This document shows positions 44,501-55,340 of a stretch of DNA of 64,000 nt, one piece after another (within the stretch, counting starts at the first letter, position 1; every line of letters begins with the position of its first letter). The notes under the pieces were generated by a model. It did not search any database. It saw only the letters and a list, made by a program, of their open reading frames with translations, and was not told where the DNA came from. Source of the DNA: DASXZH01 sp963829965. GTDB lineage: Bacteria > Armatimonadota > Fimbriimonadia > Fimbriimonadales > Fimbriimonadaceae. Location of the stretch: NCBI GenBank assembly GCA_963829965.1, contig CAWHLK010000058.1:117731-181730 (forward strand), in the 5' to 3' direction. The position numbers were made by a program, and so were the translations under genes.

Positions 44501-45362
44501 CCGAAACGGCGATGCCGCCCAGGTATTGGGCATAGCCGGAATTGAGCCCCGCGGAGGCGGTCATTGCCAGGGCCCGGTCGGTAGCCCCGAATGAGCTTCC
44601 GCCTATGTAGGAACTGTAAAGTAACGGATCGATAACCAAGCTCTGGGCGGGGTCGTAGGCACCCAGATGGAAGTGAAGGGTGTGACCTTCCAAGCTCATC
44701 GCTGCCGGTATTTGCTTGCGGTCCGCATCTTGGCCTTGGTAGACGGCCAGGCCTCTTTCTTCGATCGTACCGAGGTTCGTTTGGATCCCGAGGTTGCCAT
44801 CGGGAAGGACGGCGATGTTATCCGCGCCTTCCACGTTCAAGGCGATCTGGCTGGGGTCGGCTCCGGGCTTTACCACAAGATCGTAGCGGGGCGAACCCTG
44901 GTCTTGGTAGTAACGGGCAGAAATGCCGCTGTAAATATCCTGACTCCACACTTCGTCAAAGCGGCGAACGTTCTTGAATGTGCGGGTCTTGCGAATGTAG
45001 TTGTAGGGAGCTATTTCTTGGCTCACGCCTGCGGCGTTGCGGCGAGATCCACCTGCGAAGCTGACCTTTACGACTTGACCCTGAAGAACGCCCTCCGGCC
45101 GGTCCAACTTGGGGCTGGGGTCGACCTTGTTTGTTCGGGTGAATTTGTGAAAGTCGAGCAGCATGCCATCGCTGGTAACCCAAACGTTCACTCCCGGCAT
45201 TTGGGAGAGAAACTGGCCGCGCGCGTCCCACTGACCTCGATTTTCAATGAAGGACCCGTTTCCCGTAGCGCTGGATTCCGCCTTATTCTGCGGACTGGCA
45301 TAACTCGATGCGGACAGAACGAAGAGTGCCGAAATGGCTACGAGTGACGCTTGCTTAAACAC
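41510..45362 (-). CDS. Very large secreted SBBP beta-propeller and Ig-like repeat protein, frameshifted
   Basis: About 1,283 residues after one repair. Signal peptide, then the DUF7948-type N-terminus (SFIENRGQWDARGQFLSQMP), SBBP repeats (LLYSSYIGGS, FPTTTGAYQTT, DFPTPVGFD and others) to about residue 630. The rest is six or more Ig-like repeats of ~90 residues, each with a start like SVVGGKPSTGTVT and an end like VPAGSSSKTFPI. A run of six G (43773-43778) should be five; the shift there splits the frame. The corrected frame reads LFGGTFFGGSSSDTIFAV across it. Probably a cell-surface protein; the Ig repeats suggest a long stalk. Confidence 0.85.
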
Positions 45363-45570
45363 TTGATACTCCCGAGGTCTTGTTTCCCTGTTGGGGAGAC
45401 AATGCCCCTATTGCGCGGCCCAAGCGCGCGCCCTGAAAGCACTCGAACCGATCGAAAAGGATTGTGCGACGCCCGTGTGACAAATGCGTGACAACAAGCA
45501 AAACCTCCAAGTCGTAAGGCAGGAGGACGCGGCACTTTAATGAAATTGGAGTCGGCGGCCGCTCGTTTCT

Positions 45571-46956
45571 CTATTCGGTTCCCGGCCCGTCAACGACATT
45601 TTTCGATCTATAGGTTGAGCGAAGAATGTCTGGCGGCGTCGATTTCGGGCCGACGCTTCCGCTCCAAGATACGAAGTAGAGCCATCTCACGCCAAGCATG
45701 CGCATCCGCTCGATATCGGGTGCGCCGGGAAACTCGGCGAGGGCCAGGGGCTTTCGTCCATTGTAGAGGGCGAGCTGGTCCTCCCATTGGGGGGAAAGGG
45801 CGTCGCGTGGCTCGTCCGGGTATTCGTCGAGGCTCATGATGTCAAACGCGTCTTCGCCCGGGCTCCAATCGAGCGAGGGGCTGTTCCACACCCAAATCAA
45901 ATTGTGCAACCCGTGATATTTCGTGAGGCGGTCAAAGAGGAGCCGCCACAGCTTCTTGCAGACGTCCGGTCCCTTTGCTCCCCACCAAAACCAACCGCCT
46001 TCCGCCTCGTGGAGCGGCCGCCACAGAACAGGAACGTGGGCGTCTTGCAAGCGTTTGAGCTGTACGGCTATCGCATCGATATCCCGCAGGATCAACTTGT
46101 AGTCCTCACCGCTTGGGTCTGAGAGTGCCTTTCGAACGTCGAACGTGGTTGCCACCGTATAAAAGCCGCGGTCCCAGGAAGCATCTTCGATCCGCCCGTC
46201 TGGCATCTTGTGCTTCTTTTCGTCGATCAGATCGGTCGGCGCATTCCAATGCCAGGATAGCGTCAGCACTTGCCCCCGCTTTGTGGCGGCAATCCAGCCG
46301 GGGACGTCGTCTGCGGCAGGAGGCTTCATCCTCTCAATACGCGAAGGCGAATAATCGATGAGATCTCCGCCCAAAATCGCCGGTGTTTTGCCTGTTTCCT
46401 TCTGGACGAACGCACACTCGTCCGGCTCATATTGGCCGGAGAAAGTTACTTTGCCGTAGCGGGACAGCAAACGCGCAAAGAGCTTTCTAGCTTCCGGAGT
46501 GGCCTTCGGGTCGACAAGAACCGGTTTCAACGGTTTCAAGCGGGGAGGGGGACCCGCAGGCACGAGATCGACGCAGTTGACGTCGAAATAGCCCCAGCCC
46601 CGTTCGAACGAGACCTCATTCTCTCCTGGTTTCAGGTTCACCTTGCCCGCGTCGCGTACGCCGAAACCATCGCCGGTTGCAGGCAGCATTCCGCTAACCC
46701 CGCATCCGTTCACCCGCATTTGGAACCCCTTGGCGCCACTTGCCGAGTAGGCGACTTTTAGATCGTAGATGCCCCGATCTGCTTTAAAATGCCAGGTGAT
46801 TCGCGCTCCCTCCTTGGTGAGATCGGTAATGTAGCCCTTTCCTGAATAACCCCTTCTGGAGGTTGCCAGATGGGGTCCGTCGAGGATGGCATCTGCCGCC
46901 GCGAGGTGAATAGGTTGTGACGACAGGGCAAATGCGATGGCGGCGATGAGCATCAT
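45571..46956 (-). CDS. GH26 beta-mannanase with N-terminal CBM35-like domain
   Basis: Signal peptide (MLIAAIAFALSSQ), a CBM35-like domain (~20-150: GYSGKGYITDL, VNLKPGENEVSFE), then a GH26 TIM barrel with the acid/base Glu in LWRPLHEAEGGWFWWG and the nucleophile Glu in LALAEFPGAPD. WHWNAP and WVWNSPSLDW are further GH26 motifs. It would cleave beta-1,4-mannan in the periplasm or outside the cell. Its start overlaps the stop of the upstream GNAT by ATGA; the whole set is one leftward operon. Confidence 0.92.
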   Translation of the reverse strand: MMLIAAIAFALSSQPIHLAAADAILDGPHLATSRRGYSGKGYITDLTKEGARITWHFKADRGIYDLKVAYSASGAKGFQMRVNGCGVSGMLPATGDGFGVRDAGKVNLKPGENEVSFERGWGYFDVNCVDLVPAGPPPRLKPLKPVLVDPKATPEARKLFARLLSRYGKVTFSGQYEPDECAFVQKETGKTPAILGGDLIDYSPSRIERMKPPAADDVPGWIAATKRGQVLTLSWHWNAPTDLIDEKKHKMPDGRIEDASWDRGFYTVATTFDVRKALSDPSGEDYKLILRDIDAIAVQLKRLQDAHVPVLWRPLHEAEGGWFWWGAKGPDVCKKLWRLLFDRLTKYHGLHNLIWVWNSPSLDWSPGEDAFDIMSLDEYPDEPRDALSPQWEDQLALYNGRKPLALAEFPGAPDIERMRMLGVRWLYFVSWSGSVGPKSTPPDILRSTYRSKNVVDGPGTE

Positions 46957-47492
46957 GCTCTTATCCCAACAGGTTCAAACTGCCTCAACACTGCCTGCCA
47001 CCGCGCTTGATGTGAGGCGTGCCAGGAGTCCGGCTTAAAGCCAAGCTTCAAATAGGTCTTGATGGCGGCGAGGCGAAAGTCGTCGGTGGTCAGCATCGCG
47101 TCTCGATTGCCGTTTTTCGCGGCCGAGTCGAGCACGGTCCAAGCCATGGCATAACCGAGGCCCTTGCCCGAGTGATCGGTATCCGCCCCTACGTAATGGA
47201 TCCAACCGGTATCAGGAAACTCCGGCATGAATTGAAGGGATGCGGTGGCAACGATGTATCCGGACAATTCCACAACCCAGGTTGCAAGGACTTCGTCGTT
47301 CTGCAAGAGGACCTCGTTGACCCTCTTTGGATCCCATCGCTCTTGAAAAGCCCGGGAAAGCAGACATGCAAGTGGTTCTGTATCCGCCGGTCTGACTTGA
47401 CGCAACCGGTAACCGGCTGGAAGAGCCGGACGCGGTGGTACGGCTTCTAGCCGGTGGATCATTCGAAGTTGGGGCAGAGACTCCATGCTCAC
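46953..47492 (-). CDS. GNAT-family N-acetyltransferase
   Basis: 179 residues with a GNAT core: strand 4 (YIVATASLQFMPE), motif A (IHYVGADTDHSGKGLGYAMAW) and motif B (KTYLKLGFKPDSW). It is coupled by ATGA overlaps to both neighbours, which makes it part of the glycoside hydrolase operon. The substrate could be a sugar or amino compound released by the enzymes, but that is speculative. Confidence 0.85.
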   Translation of the reverse strand: MSMESLPQLRMIHRLEAVPPRPALPAGYRLRQVRPADTEPLACLLSRAFQERWDPKRVNEVLLQNDEVLATWVVELSGYIVATASLQFMPEFPDTGWIHYVGADTDHSGKGLGYAMAWTVLDSAAKNGNRDAMLTTDDFRLAAIKTYLKLGFKPDSWHASHQARWQAVLRQFEPVGIRA

Positions 47493-50081
47493 TGGGTTGG
47501 GACAACTTCCAAGGCTTGAACGGTTGCCTCTTTGGTGCCGGGGCCGACGAAATGCACACGGATCATGCCATGCTGCGCTTCCACGCCCTTTACCTCTCGG
47601 TCAACCGCGGTGAAGATGTCTCCCGCCGCCTCGGAAATACTCATGGGAGGAATCGCTTCCTTGCCGTTGACATCCACCTGTACGCTGTGCAGCACCCTTT
47701 GCCAATTTGTCTTCTCGCTCCATCCAGGCGGTCAACGGCGTGTCCGCGAACTTCAAGCGGAGATTATAGGTTCCTGGCGCAACGGTGAGATTTACCCAAA
47801 ACTCTTTGCCGTGCGCACCATAGCGGTACAGTTCTTCATCCTGGGTTTTTCCGATGTACATGCTCCGGCGCTTCGTCCACCAGGCCTTGTCGACGGTGTC
47901 ATTCGAAAACCCGGACCGAACCACCCATTCGGTCGCCGGCTTCCAGGCGTGGCCGGCGTGGTCCTCGATGTCGTCGCGCCCGGTATAGCCAAAGACCATG
48001 CGCTGCGCGTTGCGTGGGCCTTCGCCCGAGCCGAAGCCCGCATCGCCTTCGGCCGAAGACGTTTGGATCCCGGCGATGGAAATCGCATCTCCGCTGGATA
48101 TTGTGTTCTTCGCTCCTCTAACTGTGATCCTGATTTCGTGGGAACCGTTCGTCAGCCCCTTCTTGATGAAGATGGGCTGCAGATAGCGAGCGCGGGGGTT
48201 CCAGCATTCGACAACGGTCAACTGCTTGTCTCCATCGATGTACGCGTCGGCCCAGCCGCCGTTCGAGTTCACTGTGCCGAGAACCCGAACCTGGTTACCC
48301 ACAAAACGGTAGGTCATCTCCGCGCCTTGGCTCGAACTGCTCCGGCTGCCATCCTTCGCTGCTTTCCAAGGTCCCGTAAACGAAAGCGCGGCGGCGCCAA
48401 CCTGCCTTTGCGGGTCATTGCCCGTGACCGTAATGTGCTTTTTCCCATCGTGGCGAATGGTGACGATCGCATCTCCGTTGGGCAGTTTCTCGATTGAATA
48501 GCCGTTCTTCGAGCCACCGCTGCCCAGGTTCACGCCGTCGGCGGTGATCGACGTGGGGACAAATGCGAGGCGGAGGACGTCAACGGCGGGACTCTTCGCA
48601 TCGAAGGTCGAATACTCGATCTTGCCGACGTTGTATTGAACGGTATTCACGATCGACGAAGACCGCATGATGTGGTTCTCGCGATTCGCGCCAAGTTCCT
48701 TGGGCATCCACGCCAGCGACTCCATGACTTGGCACAGGGGCCAGGGATGGGCCAAGTTGGACCACTCGCCGGTCGCGACCGAATCGCCAAGCAACCCGTC
48801 CTTCACTACACCTTTCTCGTCGCTGTCGTAGGTGGCCATCAGCATCATCCGGCGGCCAATTTCTTTGGCCCACGGATCGTTGGCCAAGACCCCGTAGCGA
48901 ATGAACGACGGCGCCGCCGTATATTGGCAATAACTCAGCGATGTTCCGCAACAAACGCTGGACTCGGGAAACGCCCACGCCCCGCTGTACATGTCGCCCA
49001 TCGAGTTTTGATCCGCGCTGTTGCGGTTGAAGATCAGCGCCATGATGTTTCGCAGATCCCGCTTCCAAGTAGGATAGGCCTTGGGATATTTCATGATGTG
49101 GTCGGCACACATGGACATCGTCCCGCAAATCACGGGATTGTCCCAATCCCAATAGGTTCGGCCCCAGGTGTCGTTGTCGATCCAGGCGGGCAGCATCTGG
49201 TCGTTGAGGAATGCTCGTCCCCGGTCGCGGGCTTTGACAATCATCCCGTTTTTGCCTTGATAACCGACGTTGATCAGGTCATCCAGAAAGTCGGTGATGA
49301 TCGCGGTCGTCCCGGTAAGAACATCGGACCAGCCCACCACCGACGGGTCCACATAGCGGTTCCACGGTGAGAGCTTCGTTTTGTAGTTGCATTTGGCGGC
49401 GAAGACGTCTCCCCAATGCTCCACCGCGGCCAAATATCTCGGGTTGCCGGTTAGCTTATAGGCTCGCAACACTTCGGTGCCGGTGATCGCGCATAGATCG
49501 AGTTGGTTGCGTCCGGTAGGGTCGCATTTTCCGTAGGCTTTGCCCTTCGTCGGCGTGCTGATCGGAAACCTGGGCCACGGGTTTTTGTCGTCAGTTTGTG
49601 CGTAATCGAGGATGTAATCGACGGTCAGCGGGATATATAAGAAGGCGATGGGATCGCCGCTGTATTGGTAGTAGGCGGTGAGCCCCTTGATGATGCTCCA
49701 GGCCCGTTGGCTTAGGTCGCCGCACATCCAATCCGTTGTGGGCGGTATCGCGATTTCGCCTTCCGGGCTGATGCTCCAATGAGAATTGTAGACAAAGTCC
49801 GGAGCCGGCATCACTGCCTTCGGCTTGTTCACCCAGGGATAGCGCTTATAAACGTTGACTGCAATGGAGGCCCTCTCATCGACCTGGCCGTTCAGCCCTT
49901 GATACCAGGGCGCGATGACGCCGTATCTGTCCTCATGCACCGGATGGGCAAAATACGATTTCATTGGGCCACTCGGATGGGCGGGAGCCGGATCGTATAC
50001 GAACCAGGCACAAACCCCGAGAGCGGAAAAGCCCAAGAGTATTGCGGAAACCGAAGACATGAAGCGTGTTTTCTTGACCAT
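47489..50081 (-). CDS. Six-hairpin-type glycosidase with malectin-like C-terminus, frameshifted
   Basis: About 863 residues after repair. A signal anchor (SSVSAILLGFSALGVCAWFV) is followed by an (alpha/alpha)6-barrel-type region (~100-500: AWSIIKGLTAYYQYSGDPIA, EVLRAYKLTGNPRYLAAVEHW, VCCGTSLSYCQY), reminiscent of GH127/DUF1680-type enzymes. A beta-sandwich domain follows (ADAYIDGDKQLTVVECW), then a malectin-like domain. An extra G near 47706 breaks the last; the repaired frame reads LQRVLHSVQVDVNG. The stop at 47489 overlaps the GNAT start. A glycosidase or lyase acting on side-chain sugars is likely; family assignment is tentative. Confidence 0.72.
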
Positions 50082-50165
50082 ATCAAACTTGGTAATTAAT
50101 CGGCCGGAAGTGTGGGCAGATCCTGCCCGGCTTGACTGAATGACCTTTGCAAACCTGAGTCAGTT

Positions 50166-50196
50166 GGGCGACCGGCGCGTGACGCGCCGGTCGCCC
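50166..50196. other. Perfect 14-bp GC-rich hairpin
   Basis: GGGCGACCGGCGCG (50166-50179) and its exact reverse complement (50183-50196), 3-nt loop. It sits between the lipoprotein stop and the glycosidase promoter region. No T tail, so it may act as a Rho-type or protective hairpin. Confidence 0.6.
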
Positions 50197-50212
50197 TATC
50201 AAACGCAAGCCG

Positions 50213-50395
50213 TTACTTAGGAGCGTGCGTAGGACTTGACGGCGGAGTAAAGCCCGGCGGATGCCCGCTCACCGTCGGAGGTCCCGGCTTGCCCGTAATG
50301 GGTGTCGGTTGCCCACTTGAGCAGCCTGCAAGGAGCATGATCGCCACCGCCACTAGCCCGGCGGCGATCATGCTCCTTATTCGTTCGCCCACCAC
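50213..50395 (-). CDS. Small Pro-rich lipoprotein
   Basis: 60 residues: hydrophobic signal with lipobox LLAGCS, then GQPTPITGKPGPPTVS and a Pro/Ser-rich end. Overlaps the 3' end of the pilin gene by 19 nt. Similar in style to the lipoprotein at 30333-30560. Function unknown; location with a pilin suggests an envelope role. Confidence 0.7.
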   Translation of the reverse strand: MVGERIRSMIAAGLVAVAIMLLAGCSSGQPTPITGKPGPPTVSGHPPGFTPPSSPTHAPK

Positions 50396-51199
50396 TCTCC
50401 CCAGAACGTGAATAGGTTCCGGTTGGTCATGTCGTTACAGTAGGTTGTGCGGTCCGGAGCTTCCGCCCAAGACACGAACTTTGAGCTATTCACCTTGCCG
50501 GCGTGGCCATCCAGATAGATCACGGGAATCTGCTGACCGGAGGAATAGAGCCTTGAAGACCACACCTGGTTCCAACCGCTGGAACCCGGGTCCGTGTCCG
50601 TCGTCTCTTCCGCCCAAGATGATTCGTAGTTCGCTTCCCAATACCAGCCATAGGGAGCGCCGATATTGACGTTGGTGGTAAACGCAGCGCGCAGAGAGGG
50701 TTCGTCTTGAATGCTAAGCACGCGGCCCCACGAGTATGCAGTGGAAGGCCAACCGCAAACGTCGGTTCCCGGATAGTAGCCGGCAACGCCCGAATCGTTT
50801 ATCGTCAGAGTGGTCAAGGAAGACCAATCGTAGTTGTAACCAGGAGACGTATAGTTGGTGTTCAGCGGGGCCGCAGGCTGGCCCGCGTCCCAATAGATGC
50901 CATCGTTCTTGGTGTACGGAGCTAGAAGGTGGGGCCATTGAGATTGGAGGTCATTCCCGATTCCCGCTCCGGTATCGTCGTCGGTGTAGTTCGTCAAGAC
51001 GTACCCGTCATCGTAGTCATTCACGTAAATGAGTGCGGCCAAACCAGTTTCCTTTAGGTTCGACAGGGTGACGGTCGTCTTGGCCGCAAGCTTGGCTTGG
51101 GCAAAGACAGGGAAGAGAATGGCCGCGAGAATCGCAATGATTGCGATGACGACCAAGAGTTTCGATAAGTGTAAACGCATGTATGGATTGCTTCTTCAT
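50377..51199 (-). CDS. Type II secretion/DUF1559-like pilin, frameshifted at N-term
   Basis: Start at ATG 51199: MKKQSIHAFTLIE in one frame, LLVVIAIIAILAAILFPVFA in the next. One extra A (AAA instead of AA at the E/L codon) splits the hallmark prepilin sequence FTLIE|LLVVIAI. The mature protein, about 255 residues, has the DUF1559-type continuation (LSNLKETGLAALIYVNDYDDGY) and the closing VIYLDGHAGKVNSSKFVSW. The FPVFAQAK end of the helix is common in Armatimonadota. The start overlaps the stop of the upstream regulator by ATGA. Confidence 0.88.
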
Positions 51200-52402
51200 T
51201 GGAGCTGGCTCCTTGGATTTTCTGGAGTAACCGGAGATTGCCTCGAGGAGTCGGAACGGATCTGCAGATAATCCTGCTGAACCTTCCAACGTGGTCCAAT
51301 ACGAATCTCTACCCCGGCAGAGGATGGTGGATTAGTCAAAGTGTCGATCGAGGATCCGCAAGAGCCGCGAACGACCAACGTCGTAGGAATTAAAACTTCG
51401 GCATAGGGTTCCATTGGCCGCTGCAGGCGCTGTACCAGAACGTTCACGCATTCTTGAGCGAACTGGGGCCAGTCAACCATCATGGAAGTGAGGCCTACGG
51501 TGTCAATTTCGATTCGGCGCTTCACCACCGAATGCGGCGACGGCGATATCGTCGGGCACGTTCAAACCGGCCTCGAAAACCGCCTCCACGACGGGCGGAA
51601 CGCACATGTCTTGGAGCACGAAGATCGCGTCGGGGCGATCTTCGTCCATGAGTCTGCGGGAAAGGAGCGAAGTTTCTTCGGGCCCCCCGCCGCTTGTTAC
51701 GCAGAACAGAAATTCGACCGAGTGCGGTGTGTGCCCGCTGTCAAAGAGCCCTTTGAGGTAGCCCGAAAACCGATCGTGGTTCACCTCGAGCATGTCCATC
51801 ATGCCGCTCACTGCGATACGTCTGCGCCCCTGCTTAGCCAGGTGCCGCACAACCGCTGCGGCGCCGTTGAAGTTGTCTTCCGCGATCAAATCAGTCTTCA
51901 CTGCCCCGATCCGGTGATCCACCGCGATCAGCGGGAGCCGGCTGCGCGCAGCCTCAATCCGGGCAACATCGGGGAAGCCCTCCTTGGACCAGACAAAGGC
52001 GGCGACGAAGCCATTGTTCGCGGCATACTCGATCGCGCCCTCCACGCCGTAGATCCGCGAGTCCACATGGCTCAAGTGCAGCCCGGTTCCGTGCAGGATT
52101 CGACTTATTCCGAAGAACACGCGCTCGTTGACCAGATCCGCATGATCGATGAAGGCGACTCTACCGGAGAGCACGGTGGCCGGCCCAAGACATGCGGCAA
52201 CCCCCCGCTTGGGTTTAACTTCCGCCCAGCCGCTATCGGCGAGGGCTGCAAGCGCACGGCGCACCGTGCTTCGGCTTACTTGGAACGTTGCCTGAAGGTC
52301 TTTCTCGGTTGGGAGGAATGCGCCGGGAAGATACGAACCCGAACGGATCTGCTCGCGCAGTTCGTCCGCAATGGATTGATAGCTCCTTCCCTTCTGGCTC
52401 AT
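51196..52402 (-). CDS. GntR-LacI chimeric sugar regulator, frameshifted
   Basis: About 401 residues after repair. The N-terminal 70 residues are a GntR winged helix (YQSIADELREQIRSGSYLPG, LPTEKDLQATFQVSRSTVRRA). Residues ~80 onward are a LacI/periplasmic-binding-type sensor (GRVAFIDHADL, FVAAFVWSKEGFP, LIAVDHRIGAVKTDLIAEDN, GRRRIAVSG, DAIFVLQDM). An extra C near 51524 breaks the frame after FGGEA; the repaired frame continues IEIDTVGLTSMMVDWPQFAQ to the usual C-terminus. It probably senses a sugar and controls the neighbouring GH172, pilin and glycosidase genes. Confidence 0.85.
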
Positions 52403-52457
52403 TTCACTTTATTATATCTACAAAAGCCATTATGTATGCACAAGAGAATCACTATGT

Positions 52458-53949
52458 TTACATCGGCTTTCGCAGCGGCTGAACGATGAACCCGTCGATC
52501 GCGAACCGCCTGCCATCGTCCGCTTCTTTGGGCTTTCCGAGGCACCTCAGGGTCAGAGTGTGTTTGCCGGCTTCCAGAGCTCGCATCTCCAATGCAATTT
52601 CCTGGGTCATCTCGTAGTCCGGGTTGTAGAACGAGATTGGGTCGGACAGGACGTTTCCGTCGAGCAGGAACCGCCCGATGCCGCCGTCGGACCCTTTGGC
52701 AACCAACACCATGATCTGATACTGGCCCTTGCTTGGCACTGTGAAGGGAAAGTTCAATTCCGCTCCGGTATCCGCGCCCGTCCACTCAAGATCGGCGTTT
52801 CCGTGCAGGCCGTTTGCCTTGACTACTGCGGTTTTTCCCGAATCGGGCGGAGCCATCTTCAAAGTTTCCGCCTCGATGAAATTGCGATAGTCAAAGGGAA
52901 GGCGGTCCGGGCCTGCAGGCATGTCCGGATACGGCGCATGATCGCCGGTTTGGTACCAGAATCCAACCGATGAATATTCGTCAGGCCGCTCAAAATTGTT
53001 TCCCCAGTCGCCCTTCGCATTTTGTCCAACCCCCATATGCTGGATCTCCACCCGCAGGCTACGCTCGAATCTTACGGGGTCGGGAATATGCCACCGGTAG
53101 CATGAAGCGCGGGCGCCGACATAGCCGCCCTCAAAAAGCGGACATCCGGCATAGGAGCCATTGGTGACGCGAAGCGCCCATGCTTCCCCGAAATAATCCT
53201 CAAAGCCGGTGCCGCGGAGGCTTGGCTCAGTTTCACCGTCGATGTAGAAATAGTCGTTCCCTTCTCCGAACCACCCTTCGGAAGTCGAACGAACGCTTAG
53301 CACCGTGCCCACGTAGTGGCCACGACCTTTGATGTCCGCGATGACATAGTTGCCAGGCTTGCAAGGAAACTCCTGCCGGTACATCGCGTGGAAATAAGGA
53401 GCATCACGAGCTACCGCCTCGTGAATGCCATCGACTTGGAAATAAAATCCCCAGGTCGCGAGTTGGCCATCGTTGGTGACCGTGACTCGCGCGGACTTGC
53501 GAAACGGCATCACCCAATAGCAGGATCTTGCCCTGCCGTCCGCGGAGGCCCGAACCGGCAATGAATTGACGACCGCATCCACGCCGTGCCCCACGCCGAA
53601 AAAGTCGCCGATAGGACATTGCACGCTTGGGGCCTTTTCGCCGTCCCAGTAGATTCTCAGCGTCATCAGCCGGGAGTACCCGGGCTCCGAAGGGAGCACC
53701 GTCATCCATATACGCCGAAGCGTTCCCGGGCCCTTGACATCTGCCAAGGTCAGCGTCTTGCCGGGAAGAATCGGCACGAAGTCGACGTTGGACGTCTTCC
53801 AATCCGCATTCGTGGAGGATGTGCGGAAATTTCGCCCTTCTTTCAGGTGCGTCAGTTGCTCCAGATCCTGCGCCGCGCTGAGCCGCGAGTGCAGTTACGC
53901 AAGCCAAGACGAGGGACCATGGAAGCCGTGGCGAAAGCGCGTTACTCAT
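52458..53949 (-). CDS. GH172 (DUF2961) glycoside hydrolase with C-terminal CBM-like domain, frameshifted in N-term
   Basis: Signal peptide (PWSLVLACVTALAAQ) in one frame from ATG 53949, then AAQDLEQLTHLKEG in the next; a one-base shift near 53880 separates them. The DUF2961 core shows GPGTLRRIWMTVLP, LRIYWDGEKAPSVQCPIGDFFG, GTGFEDYFGEAW and YRWHIPDPVRF. The last ~120 residues form a CBM-like sandwich (LEWTGADTGAELNFPFTVPS). Known GH172 enzymes act on alpha-D-fructofuranosides or D-arabinofuranosides. It is followed by the GntR-LacI regulator on the same strand. Confidence 0.85.
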
Positions 53950-54038
53950 GATGCGCTGCGAGTATACAACGTGTTTCTATGCTCTTCCGGATTGCCAGGT
54001 TGTAGTTCCTGGTTTGCCTCACGCATAATGTGAATCGC

Positions 54039-55139
54039 ATGTCCCAATTCAATGGCCTCGGCCTTCATCTCGGCAACCTGCCCCGACTTTCAAAAGCAAA
54101 AACCCGATCTATCAGTCCCGAGAACTTCACCGGCGAAAAGGGGAAGGGCGGAATGGCCACCGAGGGCACCGGCGCTCAATGCGCGCGCGATTTGGGCAAA
54201 GGCTGGAAGGTCTCGCCAAGTGTAAGGATCTTGTCCGGAACGGTTTTTGAACTGGCAAACATCGACGGCCCTGGCGCCATTCAGCAGATTTGGATGACTC
54301 CGACAGGAACCTGGCGGGATTCGATTTTGCGATTCTATTGGGACGGGGAGGAAACTCCTTCGGTCGAGTGTCCAGTGGGCGATTTCTTTGCTTGCGGCTG
54401 GGGGAAATATGCGCAAATTCCATCGCTCGCGGTGTGCGTGAATCCGGGAAGCGCTTTCAACTGCTACTGGGAAATGCCCTTTCGGAAGCACTGCCGCATC
54501 ACGATGGAAAACCGAGGTGAGGACATGATCCTCTACTATCAGATCAACTACGTGTTGACCGAGGTCCCCGACGATGCAGCCTATTTTCACGCCCAGTTCC
54601 GGCGGGTGAACCCGCAACCCTACAAGCAGGATTACACGATCCTTGAAAACGTTTCCGGCCAGGGGCATTACGTGGGCACCTATATGGCTTGGGGGGTGAA
54701 TAACAACGGCTGGTGGGGCGAAGGCGAAATCAAGTTCTTCATGGATGGGGACGATGAATATCCCACGATCTGCGGCACGGGAACCGAGGACTACTTCTGC
54801 GGTTCGTACGATTTTGGAGTAAAGCAGATCGATGCGCCTGGGGTGGAGCATGGGGAATACGAGGAGTTCACCACGCCCTACGCCGGCTTGCCGCAGGTGA
54901 TCCGAGGCGACGGCCATTACGTCGTTCAGCAGCGGTTTGGGATGTACAGATGGCACATCATGGACCCGATCCGGTTCGAAAAAGAATTGCGTGTCACGAT
55001 CCAGGCGCTAGGATGGCGCGCGGGAGGCAAGTATCTGCCCCTGCAGGACGACATTGCCTCGGTAGCATATTGGTATCAAGCCGAACCGCACGGCGCGTTT
55101 CCTTCGCTGCCGGATAGGGATTATCTCGAGATCATTTAG
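54039..55139 (+). CDS. GH172 (DUF2961) glycoside hydrolase
   Basis: About 366 residues, starting at ATG 54039 (GTG 54030 is possible). No signal peptide. The same core as the divergent GH172: GPGAIQQIWMTPTGT, LRFYWDGEETPSVECPVGDF, CGTGTEDYFCGSYDFG and MYRWHIMDPIRFEKEL. It lacks the C-terminal CBM part. The likely cytoplasmic location contrasts with the secreted neighbour, so the pair could split a two-step breakdown: outside cleavage, then inside. Confidence 0.88.
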   Translation: MSQFNGLGLHLGNLPRLSKAKTRSISPENFTGEKGKGGMATEGTGAQCARDLGKGWKVSPSVRILSGTVFELANIDGPGAIQQIWMTPTGTWRDSILRFYWDGEETPSVECPVGDFFACGWGKYAQIPSLAVCVNPGSAFNCYWEMPFRKHCRITMENRGEDMILYYQINYVLTEVPDDAAYFHAQFRRVNPQPYKQDYTILENVSGQGHYVGTYMAWGVNNNGWWGEGEIKFFMDGDDEYPTICGTGTEDYFCGSYDFGVKQIDAPGVEHGEYEEFTTPYAGLPQVIRGDGHYVVQQRFGMYRWHIMDPIRFEKELRVTIQALGWRAGGKYLPLQDDIASVAYWYQAEPHGAFPSLPDRDYLEII

Positions 55140-55340
55140 TCGTTTTGCGGCTCGTCGACTTGGTATTCGTCGTCTACGGTCCCCAGGTTTATCGGTTTAC
55201 CCGTGAACGGATTATTGTCCGAGCGGACCGTCGAATCCCAGCAGAGTATCGCGCCAAATAAAGGAATGCGACGACCGCCAGAATCCGGCTCGTGAGAAAC
55301 CCAACTTGTCTGGCTGCCATACGGCCATTCTACTTTGGAC
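55140..55340. other. Gene-free region
   Basis: First half of the 450-bp gap between the GH172 gene and the MFS transporter. No coding frame, terminator or RNA gene is recognised here; the second half is the heptad-array element. Confidence 0.5.

Noticed and set aside
45338..45535. Leftward 65-residue frame upstream of the SBBP gene
   Set aside because: Overlaps the SBBP start and signal peptide, lacks a ribosome binding site and any recognisable motif.
50166..50196. Rho-independent terminator for the pilin-lipoprotein operon
   Set aside because: The stem is perfect, but there is no T-run on the minus strand, so it is listed only as a hairpin.
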